From the NCBI GenBank assembly GCA_020002185.1, contig CM034539.1, forward strand, positions 31,394,541 through 31,458,540: DNA of 64,000 nt. The letters run 5' to 3'. Positions within the stretch are counted from its first letter, which is position 1. Each line of letters starts with the position of its first letter. Of the stretch, positions 52,590 to 64,000 are shown piece after piece. Source of the DNA: Paraescarpia echinospica (taxonomy: Eukaryota > Annelida > Polychaeta > Sabellida > Siboglinidae). A model generated the notes under the pieces. The model saw only the letters and a list, made by a program, of their open reading frames with translations. It was not told where the DNA came from and did no database searches. A program made the position numbers and the translations under genes.

Positions 52590-55452
52590 TTGAATACCTG
52601 CAAGACAATGCCGATACAAAACCACTGATCGAGAGGATTCTCCACTGTGCGATGCGCCACCTAGCGACTAAGCGGGTAGGGAATAATCGGCGTGTAAATC
52701 CAGAATTATGAACTATGCCGATCAACCACGTAGAAATGGAAATATAAACGAAGCAACATAGAAATGTTGTTATTGCATAGTGTGATTTGTTTAAATATAA
52801 ATTAAAAATTGAATAGTTTCGAACACATCCACTTATAATTGAACTTGCCTATGTATGCGGGTAGGTAACCTTTTCCTCTTAGACGGTTTGAAACTCGAGC
52901 GTCAAACTTTCAGGGATTAGTGTACGACCCCTAGAATAGGATGTAAGATCTATATATTTTCAAAGTATCCCACACGTGTCATGAATCTCACCTCTTATGG
53001 GGATAAATCAGTTGCTCGGAACGTAAAAAGTAATGTGCAAGTAATACGTAAAACGTAACTTCAGCTTCTTATAATCCAGCTATTCAGTACTTAATGTTTT
53101 TTCCTATTAGACGGCTTGAACCTCGAGCGTGAAACGTTCAGGATTAATGTATGATCTCTAGAATAGGACGTGAGACCCGTATCTTTAAAAAATACCCCAT
53201 CAATGTTAACATTCTCAGCTTTGATGGAGTAAATCGGTTGTTTGGAACGTGCCACGTAATGCACGGGTAATGTGTAAAACGTAAGTAAACAATTTCACGA
53301 ACCACGCGCGCGGCAAATACTACAGGGAAGGGTCCCTGCGTCATTGACTAGGCTACAGGAATCAGACGCTGATACAACAATGCAATGCTTATGTCTACCC
53401 TCATGCCAATAGCACACCAACACGAATATTATTTGACAATTCTACACTATCACGAGTAGGGCCTATCGATAGACGTGACATTAACATTTTATGTTCTCAC
53501 TATTAACACACATCGAGTATCTGCGAGCGCTTTATAGTGTCTATGTCACGATGCTGTGTGTTTTCTAACATTTGGCAATTATTAACAAGGCATCCCGTCA
53601 GGTGACGGGCGTTTTGTTAGTTATATTATTTGAAGAGACAAGTCTACAATTCTTGCGAACTTCCAGCGATGACATACGGCGCGGAAACATGTACACTCAC
53701 CAACCAGATAAAAACAAGCTAGCAGCCGCACAAACAACGATGGAAAGAAGTATATTAAATATCACATATCGGGAAAAAACACAAATATCTGGGTAAGAGA
53801 GACAAAGACAACGGTCATAGACGAGATAGAACAAATCAAAAGATAGATGTGAATCTGGGCAAGGCACATCAGTAGATTACGAGATAACCGATGGACATCG
53901 CGTATCACTACAGGGTGACCTTGCGAAGGGAAACTATCTAGAGGAAGATGGTGGAGAGATGAACTAGACGAGTACTGGAAGGGCACCGTCTGATAGAGAA
54001 TAGCGCAAGGCAGGCAGATCTGGAAACGACATGCTGAGGCCTTCGCCCAACCACGGGACACTACGGCTGCACAATGATGACAATTAATTGATAAGAGTTT
54101 ACTGTTATTAAGTTTATGATTAGATCACCTAAATTTGGCAATAAATGTTAACTTAAAAGAACACTTACAATAAGGTTTACTATTAGAGCATTTGAAACCG
54201 CGCAAACACAAGTAACAATGACAGTGGTCTCATATATAACGCCGGTATTTACGTTAGAGGGCACTTACCCCACCACTTACTTCCCCTGACACAGACACGA
54301 GGTGGAGCTAGCATGGCGTTCAGGGATGTGTGCGTGTGTGTGTCCGTGTGCGTGTGCGTGTGCGTGTCCGTGTGTGTTTGGAACGCATAACATAATATGG
54401 AACGATACACTACTTCGCGATACGATACGTATCGCGATGCAGAGGTGACGATACGATACGTATCGCGATACAGACTACATTGACTAGAATGGTACAACAA
54501 CAGTACAGCACTCGTTTAAGTATTGTGAACGAATGAAACGAATCAGTAGCACAAGTACACTGTTTTAAACTCAGCAGCACCCTGTTGCACTCGCAGTCTT
54601 GCATATCATATGTCACGTCATCCCTCATAATTAACTGAGGTCCAAATTGCATGCGTGCATTGGAAATAGAATATTGTGTACAGATCTTACATAGATTATT
54701 CTCAATCGAGAGAACCCTTGTTCGAATGTGCTGCCGTTTCGAAACTTGGGATAGTTCGTTCATTCTGCGTTGCTCCAGTTCATTCATATGTATGAATAAG
54801 TATCTGGTTGTAGACAATGTTGAATATTAATCTACGAATAGTCTTCGCGCATTAATTGCAGCGTGGCTGAATGATGTCATAACACAGTAAAACAATAACA
54901 TTTTACCCCATTTAATTCTAGAAAGCCGTGCCACGAAATACATGACGTGAAATAAAAATCAACACATCATCAATGTATTTGACATAATCGGGGTGAAAGA
55001 CATGTTGGAGCCGTGATGTCATAATACATGTTAAAGGCGAACTCATAACAACTATATTTATTGTACTGTGGCTGATTTGAACGCAAATTAATGATAACTT
55101 TATGTAAACAATTCATCAACGCACCTACCGGTACTCTTAATCCATAAGCGGTATGTATGCATAGGAAATACTTACAACTATTAAATAGGAATTAAATTTA
55201 AAACTACGTACGGTAAGTATGCAAATGACGTCTTCAAAACGTTTACAATCGAATTCGGTGTATGTTATGTTGAGCATGTTAAAATGCCTACTAGTGCGTC
55301 ACTTGATAATTATATTGTGCAATACATCGCAGAAACCAGCCAGCTGTGTGCAGTATCTATGCTTTCTACGTGTAGGCGCGCTCCTTGTCTCGTAGCCGTT
55401 TCTGTTGTCCGAAGTCACAAGTTCTTCCCACGCTTCAGGTGACGTCACTGGT
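52590..55452 (-). other. 3' flank of gene B, start of duplicated block B
   Basis: Collinear with 17630-20128. It holds the two-copy direct repeat (52870-53285) and the RT tail. A 54375-54712 segment is specific to B; it includes two copies of CGATACGATACGTATCGCGA. Confidence 0.8.
53670..54076 (+). pseudogene. L1/RTE-type reverse transcriptase C-terminal tail (block B)
   Basis: Counterpart of 18655-19083. LAAAQTTMERSILNITYRE is better preserved here; RWRDELDEYWKGTV and EAFAQPRDTTAAQ also remain, with stops and shifts between. Confidence 0.8.
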
Positions 55453-55489
55453 CTAGTCACGATCATCCATTCCGATATTGGGACATGTA
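55453..55489 (-). CDS. Gene B exon 11: terminal exon
   Basis: Acceptor TTTCTTGCAG, then [11 protein letters not shown] and TAG. Confidence 0.8.
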
Positions 55490-58400
55490 CTGCAAGAAAC
55501 ACCAACAAATCACACATATCAGCTATTGTATAAAATACTGATAACTAATTCGTTTTTGCATATGTTCGAAATATCCCCCTTATAGCATTAGGTATGAATG
55601 ATTTGAATCAATCGTCATCTTAACCAGAGCAGAACGTCCATTGGTTCTTCCTTCTTGTTCCCTGTACAGGGGTGAATGTTAGGTATAGTACTGTTCAACT
55701 ACTATTTCTGCTCTTTCTTTACATAAAACCCTGTCAGCAGCCGCCTCTCTTCATCATGCATACTTACTCATCGTTACATGTCCCTCCTAACACATGTAAA
55801 CTAGTTGGATGCGTTGACAAGAATTATACTCAACGTAAATGAACTACCCTGAAGAATAACTAGGTATGTTCTTCACTTTGTGTTACTTACCCGCACGTGA
55901 CTGGGCATTCCTGCTTCAGTACCGGGCCCCAGTGAGGGCAACGACACAGGTTATTTGTCTTGATCCACTTGTACGCGCACTCAAAGGTGCGGCCGTGATT
56001 CTTGAACGGATCCGGGTTGTCACTGCATCCGCCTATGTCAACATGAGAGAAAAAGTGTTATGTCTACGAGCTGAAAGAGCCTTGCTGGAAATACCACATT
56101 CACAAGAAAAAGGCAGGGAATGCCAGGGATACCTCCCCATTTACGGGGGGTAGCAACAATTCGCGATGTCTCAAAAAATAAATCGTTACAGTGGCGCCAC
56201 ATATTGGGTGACATAAATAGTAATGGACATTGGTGCTATTATGGATATCAGTACTGGGCAGGTTGGTAGGTAGGGCCTGATGTATTGGAAACATGTTGGA
56301 ACGTTCGAAGTCTCAAGTCCCACACGGGGTATTGGTGGAGGTAGGAGGTGGTTTAGATCAATACAAAACACTACTGGATTTTGAAAAGTTATATGACCAC
56401 CTCGTAGTTTGGTGCTGAATTATCCATATTGGCAAATTAGAAACTTTAATTTTTCATATCCAAGAATCATGTTAAATTACCTGGTAGAGGCTTTCGTTGA
56501 CGTGTCACGCCGACTTCATCAGTACCTATGACGCTGAATGACGTCATCGTACACGTGAGGCAGTTCATAATTGCCCTCGTCTCTGTTGATGGGTGTTTTG
56601 GTTTTTCTGATCCAGATGGCTTCTTTGATATGCCGAATTCTTCTGTTGGGTTCTTTGTCTACAATTTTCACTTCCTCCCAGTCTATGATATCCTGAAGAA
56701 TGTTCAGTAATCTTAGGACAAAGTATGGACAAGAATGTGTCAAAGACGTGAGGAAACTCGAACAATTGACCAGAAAGGTTTCGCGCCACAGAAATCACCT
56801 TGTATTTCGCTACGTTGCAAAGACATCAATGTAACACCTCCCAGTCTCAGTCTGAAATGCCCGATAAACACGACGAATGCGAGGAGAATAGTGGACAAAG
56901 CCAGGAAGGAACTAGTGAGAGAGAGAATACGTGTCATAAACAACAAATTGGACACGTTTAAAGAGAAGAAACTCGCCCTAGAAACGAAGCTGTTTACTTC
57001 ATTGTCAAGGGAAGAACAACAAAACGTCACGCGCCACACCGCGCATGTCAGCGAGAGTACGCATGAGAAAACAAAATGGCGCCATCAACAACAAATTCGG
57101 CGCTTGGAAGCAAGCGAAGAGAGACAGAACAAACGAAGTTGACCTTACCGGAACACAGCTAAAAAGGTGGGTGATAAATCTGTCGAAATACAAACTGTCC
57201 GGGGCCCAGAATAAGATATTAGCGAAGGGACTAAATTACGCGGTAACGCCAAAAAAAGTACCAACCGAGGAGTTAGTCGTAGCGGCAGAACAAGCGACAT
57301 GGAAACTACCACAAGAACAAAAAGACAAACTTCGTGCAGATATCGCGGGAGTTCTGAAATCAGCAAAAGTTCCAAAACGGAACCTAACCAGACAAGAAAG
57401 AACAGCTTTGAAAGAGCTGCAGAAGGAGAAGTCCATCACCATACTCCCAGCGGACAAGGGAAAGGCCACAGTCATCATGGAAACGAAAGAATACCAGGAA
57501 AAAATGAAAGAAATGCTAAGTGACGAAGCGACATATGAGAAGTTAAAGAAGGATCCGACCAAGAAATATAAGGCAGAACTCATCAGAATGGTAAATTCCT
57601 TGGAGAAGGAGGGGAAGATCACCAAAGATCAGTACTGGTACTTATATCCTACGCTAGAAAAAGTACCACGGATGTATGGATCACCAAAAATCCACAAGGA
57701 GAAGGTGCCACTCAGACCAATTGTCGACTACACACAAACAATAGCATACAGAGTATCCAGAGAATTGGCCAACATACTACAACCACTTGTTGGAAAAACA
57801 TAACACCATACGGAAAATTCACAAGAATTGGTGAAAGAAATGACAAAGCTGAGAATGGAAGAAGGAGAATCATTTGTGTCATATGACGTTGTGTCACTGT
57901 TCACGAAGACCCCAATCAGAGAAGCTTGCAAAGTCATCAGAAAAAGACTAGAGAATGACACTAAAGAAGAGAACAAATATAAACGTAGACGACATCATGG
58001 AGTTGTTGAAATTTGTCTTGGAGACGACATACTTCAGATTTGGAGGAGAAATTTACCAACAGAAGTTTGGGGTAGCCATGGGCAGTCCAGTGTCCCCCAT
58101 TGTTGTGAACCTGTACATGGAGGACTTGGAGCAGAAAATCATAGCCACAGCACCAGTCGACTGCCAACCGAGAAACTGGAAGATATATGTGGACGATGTA
58201 ATTTGCCTGGTACACACAGGAAAGGCAAAGAAATTACAACAACACATGAACACTGTAGACCCCACAGGTAGCATCATTTTCAAGCGGGAAGACGAAGAGA
58301 ACAACAGCATGCCCTTCTTGGATGCAAAGTTCACCAGAAAGAAAGATGGCAGTGTGAAGTCCACAGTGTACAGGAAGAAGACGCACACTGACCAATACCT

Positions 58401-60839
58401 GAATTTTGCATCCCACCACCCCAAACATCAGAAGTTGGGAGTTGTCAGAACCCTTATGAACAGGTGTGAGACAATAACTTCGGAGGAGGGGGACAAGAAA
58501 GAAGAGGTGGAACACCTGAGAGGAGCTCTAAGAGTATGTGGCTATCCGTCGTGGGCCTTGAAAAAGGTGACAGATAGCAGTAAGAAGAAAAAGACCAACA
58601 AAAAGACTAAGGACAAAAACTATTGGAGCCAAGTAGTCATCCCATACATAGAGGGGGTCTCAGAGAGAGTACATCGAGTACTGAAAAAGTATGGAGTAAC
58701 AACGGCCATGCGTCTCCACACCACCCTCAGGCACCTTTTGGTACATCCCAAGGACAAAGTACAGCTAGAAGAACAGGGCGAACTGGTGTACCAAATACCG
58801 TGCAAGAATTGTGGTGGGGAATACATTGGGGAGACAGGAAGACTACTCAAAACAAGACTGGAGGAACACAGAAAGGACGTAGACAACACGAAAAATTAGA
58901 AATACACAGCGGGAAAAAAAGATTGATGTCTACCATCAATAAATCCGCCCTTACAGACCATACGACAACTGAAAACCATATCATAGACTGGGAGGGAGTG
59001 AAAATTGTAGACAAAGAACCCAACAGAAGAATTCGGCATATCAAAGAAGCCATCTGGATCAGAAAAACCAAAACACCCATCAACAGAGACGAGGGCAATT
59101 ACGAACTGCCTCACGTGTACGATGACGTCATTCAGCGTCATAGGTACTGATGAAGTCGGCGTGACACGTCAACGAAAGCCTCTACCAGGTAATTTAACAT
59201 GATTCTTGGATATGAAAAATGAAAGTTTCTAATTTGAAAACGAACTATCCTGAAGAATGTTCAGTAATATCCATATTGGCATTGTGTTATTCGTGTAATT
59301 TTATGGTAATAACATATTTTACGTACACGAATTTATAAATAAATATCCGTATTAAATGAATTTGGAAAATGCAATGACAGTCCTTCGTAATGTATCATTA
59401 TGTTGGAAGCAGGTGATCGTCTAGACTTTAGACTTTAGAGGGATCAGATAGGCGCAAACCATAAGGTTTATATATGTTAGGAACGTAATACGCTAGAATT
59501 ATATGGCGGCATATATATATTATATACAGGCCGCATTTTAGGCATTTTAACATGCTCAAGATAACATACACCAAATTCGAATGTAAACATTTTGTAGACG
59601 TCATTTGCATACTTACCGTACGTAGTGTTAACTTTAATTCCAATTTATATTATATATATATATACATATATATATATATCTAACTATTTACATAACTAAA
59701 CAAACTCAGTTGCCACCCCTCTGCGTGTGTATGTGTGTTGTGTCCGTTTGCATGTACGTTTGCGTGTGTGTGCATGTGTGTGTACGTGTATGCGTGCGTG
59801 CGTACATGTGGTACCGTAGTTTTGCATCACGTACAGTCGGCGGCTTCGAATCCTTCAGGGCATTTGCACGAGCAGCTCGCTGGATCAAGAGTGCCTCCGT
59901 TCTTGCATTCCTTTAGAAGGCACACTGTCAACAAATATGAAAACACTTTAGTTTGGTTATCGTAACGTAACTTCTCCAGAATCATGATTAAAACATATTT
60001 TTATAAACTACACCACAAACTCTGTACATAACGACATACATGGAGCTTAATGTATATCATCAGTTGTTCATAGTACAACGTCGACGCAACTACTCATGGG
60101 GTTTAATCAGACTCTCAATCAACATATACCAGATTTTAGTCGACATGCTCTTGTATCGAACTTTAGGCAAATTCATTCGTTCCATGTTGCACCAGTTCGC
60201 TCAGCTGCTGTATCGATAAGTAACTGTGTTAACAAGTAGTATATATGGATGATTCAGTTCTAACTACAGCTTAGATGGTCGGCCAATGTTAAAAGGAGAC
60301 AATCTGTTCCTAGTTATACATTTAGTAATTAAATAATGTTCCTAAGAGTATAGTAACTATGTTGAAGGTATACTGCCCGCCAAATCGTGCTTAGTAAAAC
60401 CTAACAACGTTCGAAATTTGGAAGATACGATCCCGTTTCAAAACAAGCTTTACTGACATTATTGCTAGTGAATTGACCGCAACGTCCATTGATGTTTAAC
60501 GGTACACTGGTATGTCTACGGGGCTGCTGTATTCATGGGGGATGATTACACGTTGTACAGGTCTAACGGTACAAGTTGTGCCGATTCAACATGTGCCGGT
60601 ACATGCTCCTGTGATAGGACAGCTTTTCGTCATATATTCAGTGCAAAACCAATGACAACAGATGACGAGGATCGAACAAGAAATAGAGAACAAATTGGGG
60701 GATCCTAATAAGGCATGCTATTTACGTATTACGAATTTCTAATCAATCAACATAACGAATTATATTATATTGTGTTGTGATGTACATACTATATATGTGC
60801 GTATATGTCTAACTTACGCTATGGTATAGTGGTGTGTGA

Positions 60840-60875
<36 letters not shown>

Positions 60876-63005
60876 AGAGAGGGGGGGGAGAGAGGGAGGG
60901 AGACAGAGAGATAGGGAGAAAGAGAGAATATATATACACTCAATCAAAATTAACATCCACCCATAATCAGTATTACATTTGTTGCAGATGCTAGATTGAA
61001 TTAGATATATAGTATTAAAACTAGCTGTTTCTTGGCGATGGTTTCTATTTTGTTGAACAATATGCAGGTAGATAGTCTTAAGCATGGACCCACTGTGCAC
61101 TTGATGAGTCAGTCATGCAACTTTCCAGGGTTGTTTAATTGGAAAGAATTTGTGTTGTTGTTTTCAATTCAATGTGTCAAAGAACCGAAATCACAAACGA
61201 TCAAAAAGTGGTCATGTTATGAATGGTAGGTATTATTATTCGTGCAAGTATTATGTTGATTCACAATATATCACCGCGAGATCTAGAATGGTTTAACATG
61301 ACCGACGTGTGTTGCCGATCCTTAGCCTGGACGTCGCAAAAGAAAAACTGTTCACCGATACATTTAATGAGGTAATATTGCAAATAAGTATAAACATATG
61401 AGCACTATGTACTTACGCGCACACGCACGCACGCACGCACACACGCACACACGCACAAACGCGCACACACGCGCACACACGCGCACACACGCACATACGT
61501 ACACACAAACACACACAAACACACACACACACACGCACACACACGCACACACACACACACATACACACACACACACACAGTAATTTACATTGACAAGGAC
61601 GACTATTTTTTACGTATCCGATTGATTTGATAAATTAATAAATATCAAACGTACACTACATCCGATCTATCCTAAGACCGCGTACCTGGTCCAGTTGATG
61701 CCTTAGCTGCGTATGGTTTCTGGCCATTGTAGTTGCCTCTATATAAAGAAAGATAATTCGAATAAATTACGTCACTCGATTGGCAAGTCCCAGTTCACAA
61801 TGTGTCATTACTGAAATGTCCTGCGGCAAATAGAACAAGGTCAGCCTCTCTTATGCTTGTTCGTGATAGTGGTTCGGCATGTACTGTTATGATACGGCAT
61901 ATGGTGAGCATTGACTCTGGTGTCACTTGTGGGCTTATTTACTCTGTTAAATTTACCTTTGTGTAAGATTTACAACAACAGAAATAGAAGCAGCATATGT
62001 ACTAATGGTATCTGTTGTGTTAGAAATAGTAATTAATAGTAGTAATAGTAGTAGTAGTAATGGTGATAATGGTGGCGATGGAGGTATTTGTACTGGTGTT
62101 GGTGGTGTTGGTGGTGTTGTTGTTGGTGGTGATGTTGATGTTGTTGTTGTTGATGGTGGTGGTGGTGATGATGTTGTTGTTGTTGGTGGTGGTGTTGAAG
62201 TTGTTGTTGTTGTTGTACTCACGGAGGACTGTAGTTGCACACGAGGTAGAATGATCTGGCATAACCCTCGACCGGACAGTTCAGTGCGTATCCACATCCG
62301 ATTTTTTTCGAATTTGCCCAAGCCATCTACAGTGTACGAAATGACACGTGACTGACTGATTCCAACTTCTCATACAAACGTCATGACGATTCCATTGCTC
62401 AGTTTTGCATATCTCTGTCTACTACCTCAAATAATACCGGAAGTTGATTCCAACGTTAATCAAAACAAACGTAGATAGTCCGCGTTCACTTGTATTTCAC
62501 CGTCCCATCTACTTACAATTAATATATTTGCATGTGGTAATCAGTATCCTGGTCGATTTGGTGTGAGGCTAAGCAAATGGATTGCATACATTTGTTATAC
62601 ACTAAAATATACTATGTCACAACAGCATCAACGACACAAACAACGTAAACTATTCTGCGATTACCTAACATCCGTGGTTGGAGTGCCGAAGTTAGTGTTT
62701 ATTTCTATGCCTAATCTAAAGGCAAACACATTTTACATATATCAGGCTTTATCACTTTACAAGCCATCTAATCGCACTTCTCACACAGGTGACAATAAAA
62801 CTTTAGTAGCATGGCAGATTTTGTCTTACGACAAACTGTGTCTCATATTCGACATTCGTAACATATCTTTTTACCTATATATGTATTGACATTCGACACT
62901 AGCACCACCTACCTGCGTGTAGTGACCGCATTGTTTGCCGGATTGACAGGAGTTGTTGGCAAGGTTGTAGTGTTCTTTTTCGTTCCACCACGCCATCAGG
63001 CCATT
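55453..63005 (-). CDS. Gene B: CAP-EGF-ShK-like protein, 5' end outside window
   Basis: Six visible exons match gene A exons 3, 4, 5, 9, 10 and 11: 63005-62913, 62326-62223, 61738-61686, 59924-59835, 56032-55891 and 55489-55453. All lengths, phases and splice motifs are conserved and no stop interrupts them. The DNA for FN2 and ShK (gene A 26845-29080) is missing at 61275, and that for EGF-1 (gene A about 24840-25890) is missing at about 60510. Exon 5 ends and exon 9 begins in phase 1, so the shortened gene stays in frame (STGP-VCLLKEC). It keeps canonical CGHYTQ. Exons 1 and 2 lie beyond 64000, so intactness of the 5' end is unknown. Expected product about 269 residues if these exist. Confidence 0.78.
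55891..56032 (-). CDS. Gene B exon 10: ShK-like domain
   Basis: 142 bp, acceptor TGTTGACATAG, donor GTAAGTAA. It reads [47 protein letters not shown]. One Cys more than gene A (CRC). Confidence 0.83.
56435..59267 (+). mobile_element. Penelope-like element with inverted terminal copies
   Basis: A 2.8-kb insertion in gene B intron 9, flanked by TATCCATATTGGCA at 56421-56434 and 59268-59281 (14-bp target duplication). Gene A has one copy of that site (21261-21274) and no insert. The ends carry 259-bp inverted repeats (56433-56691 and 58978-59236), nearly identical, and a short direct copy (ATCCTGAAGAATGTTCAGTA) at 56690 and 59247. The inverted end copies, the RT type and the C-terminal GIY-YIG domain are all typical of Penelope-like elements. 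Confidence 0.92.
56735..59149 (+). pseudogene. Penelope-like RT and GIY-YIG endonuclease, broken
   Basis: Reading order: N-terminal helical region (56735-57142: [20 protein letters not shown]), a frame change, then 57045-57803 ([16 protein letters not shown] linker, [22 protein letters not shown] with the PLE-type ADKG motif, [20 protein letters not shown]), an in-frame TAA at 57801, [15 protein letters not shown], a frameshift near 57960, then 57955-58899 ([33 protein letters not shown] with the catalytic [12 protein letters not shown]), and the GIY-YIG part ([30 protein letters not shown]), a last frameshift near 58897, and [16 protein letters not shown] to the stop at about 59149. Motifs are intact but four lesions make it inactive. 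Confidence 0.9.
59720..59815. repeat. (GTGT/GTGC)n repeat beside the EGF-2 donor of gene B
   Basis: Alternating purine-pyrimidine tract starting about 20 bp past the exon 9 donor, as in genes A and C. Confidence 0.93.
59835..59924 (-). CDS. Gene B exon 9: EGF-like domain 2
   Basis: 90 bp, acceptor TTGTTGACAG, donor GTACGTGA. It reads [31 protein letters not shown]. Two residues differ from gene A (AG to EA). Confidence 0.87.
60838..60930. repeat. (GA)n microsatellite
   Basis: Interrupted GA/GGGAGA repeat, the block B counterpart of 26310-26475. Confidence 0.93.
61408..61580. repeat. CACGCA/CACA microsatellite
   Basis: Alternating CA and CGCA tracts in gene B, inserted between the counterparts of gene A 29170 and 29180; gene A has no repeat there. 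Confidence 0.95.
61686..61738 (-). CDS. Gene B exon 5: CAP C-terminal end and hinge
   Basis: 53 bp, acceptor TTTCTTTATATAG, donor GTACGCGG. It reads [17 protein letters not shown] and ends in phase 1, which matches EGF-2 directly. Confidence 0.83.
62035..62215. repeat. GTT/GGT/TAG triplet repeats beside the exon 4 donor
   Basis: Triplet-rich tract ending a few bases from the exon 4 donor, like 29555-29998 in gene A but shorter and without the 9-bp arrays. Confidence 0.93.
62223..62326 (-). CDS. Gene B exon 4: CAP signature exon
   Basis: 104 bp, acceptor CGTACACTGTAG, donor GTGAGTAC. It reads [35 protein letters not shown], with the CAP signature 2 intact. Confidence 0.88.
62913..63005 (-). 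CDS. Gene B exon 3: CAP exon with CGHYTQ
   Basis: 93 bp, acceptor GTGTCTTTCTAG, donor GTAGGTGG. It reads [31 protein letters not shown]. Canonical His retained. Confidence 0.9.
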
Positions 63006-63296
63006 CTAGAAAGACACGGGACAGATGTACAATATCAATGTCACAGTTAATTCTCAGACACACTAAAATATTGTTAAAACTTAACACAGGCGTGATTTAT
63101 TTTAGGATGTTTCCTTCTCAAGAGTTAGAGAGTCCACTACAGATAATACATTTCCCCCTTTTGTTGGACTGTTTACTTTTCATCGCATAGATACCAGATA
63201 GAAGGAATCATCGGCTTATAGATGTCCCTTGCGCAAGACATAGGCAACGCAAAGTGAACAAAATTGTCCAAGTTACGAAACGGCGGTCGATAGTAA

Positions 63297-63351
63297 GATT
63301 TGAACTCCTGTACTTCGATAGACAGTGCGGCTCTCTAATTGCTCGACCGCC
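63297..63351 (-). ncRNA. tRNA-derived SINE-like head (block B)
   Basis: Counterpart of 31111-31165: GGTCGAGCAATTAGAGAG A-box-like and GGAGTTCAAATC B-box-like on the minus strand. Confidence 0.4.
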
Positions 63352-63539
63352 GTGTGATATATGGTGCAGCGTTTGGTAAAATCAGCAAAATAATAAGTCG
63401 ATAATTGTTTAGGCGGATGAAGCTGCTTACAGTTGAATTCCATAAGTGACGTCACAACAGATTATCCTATTCTGCATGTAGTTTCAATATATACGGAATC
63501 TTTAATTTACACTATTAATGACATGGCTAAATCTTGACA

Positions 63540-63770
63540 TACCTTAACTGAAGCTACCAGTGACATTATTGATGCGTCATCTACTGACGCTACAGTTGAA
63601 ATGTGTAATGCTACAGCTACCGAAACTGACGCTAACAATGACATCACTAATGTGTCAGCTACCGCAACTAAAGCCACCAATGACAAAATTAGTGAGGCAG
63701 ATGCAGCAATAGACGCGTTTGCGCCTAGTACAACCATTGCTATAATGCACTATGGTGGACATTAAAACGT
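63540..63770. repeat. Degenerate ACTGAAGCTACC minisatellite (block B)
   Basis: Imperfect units such as CTACAGCTACCGAAACTGAC and CAGCTACCGCAACTAAAGCC. 78 bp longer than block A at 31480-31625. Confidence 0.65.
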
Positions 63771-64000
63771 ACAACTACGCTCATAAAGAAACATTCTGAT
63801 ATAACCCTGTATCCAGGCAGTTGGACTACTCAGAGCGGTTTACACTTCACTCCCTGACATATTTGTTTAATGGAACACCACTTCTCTGGGAAGTATTCAG
63901 CTTCGCTGCAACAACAATACGAATACTATTTGTACACAAGTATCAACCGTTATCTAAAGCAAGATACTCATTCATACAACTGCGTGAACTAAAGCGACTC

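Overview
The window is animal nuclear DNA, most likely from a marine invertebrate. The evidence is spliced genes with GT/AG introns, animal extracellular domains (CAP, fibronectin type II, ShK, EGF), a high load of non-LTR, Penelope-like and Ty3/gypsy-like retroelements, and long CA, GA and CT microsatellites. A lancelet or lophotrochozoan would fit; the sequence alone does not settle the species. Nothing prokaryotic is present.

Layout. 1-2945 is a 103-bp dimeric satellite. 2946-5512 is a decayed non-LTR retroelement (minus) with two nested insertions. 5513-8797 is a 54-bp minisatellite that keeps one frame open for about 1,200 codons. 8797-11000 is a rearranged gypsy-like element and 11151-12480 a CR1-like reverse transcriptase remnant. 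13342-15890 is a broken paralogue (gene C, plus strand). 17630-37005 is a complete-looking secreted CAP-superfamily gene (gene A, minus strand) with its 3' flank and a TATA promoter. 37568-50520 is retroelement-rich: a second copy of the first non-LTR family, a 5'-to-3' decayed element at 44.1-47.0 kb and the best CR1-like copy at 48.5-50.5 kb. 50521-52589 is low in genes but rich in hairpins and short tandem repeats. 52590 to the window end is a second copy of the gene A block (gene B, minus strand, its 5' end outside the window) carrying a Penelope-like element.

Gene A was assembled by eye from splice sites: 11 coding exons, 1,197 nt, 398 codons plus stop, with no interruption. Order: signal peptide, CAP domain, fibronectin type II, ShK, EGF-like 1, EGF-like 2, six-cysteine ShK-like tail. 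The fibronectin II, ShK and both EGF exons each start and end in phase 1, so any can be lost without a frameshift. Gene B has lost exactly fibronectin II, ShK and EGF-1 from its DNA and its visible exons stay open. Gene A has CGQYTQ where gene B has the canonical CGHYTQ. Gene C has two in-frame TGA codons and a deleted exon end.

The paralogous blocks act as natural empty-site controls: two reverse-transcriptase insertions in block A and the Penelope-like element in block B are absent from the matching positions of the other copies. The most interesting content is this modular gene family diversifying by cassette loss inside an unstable, transposon-driven segmental duplication.
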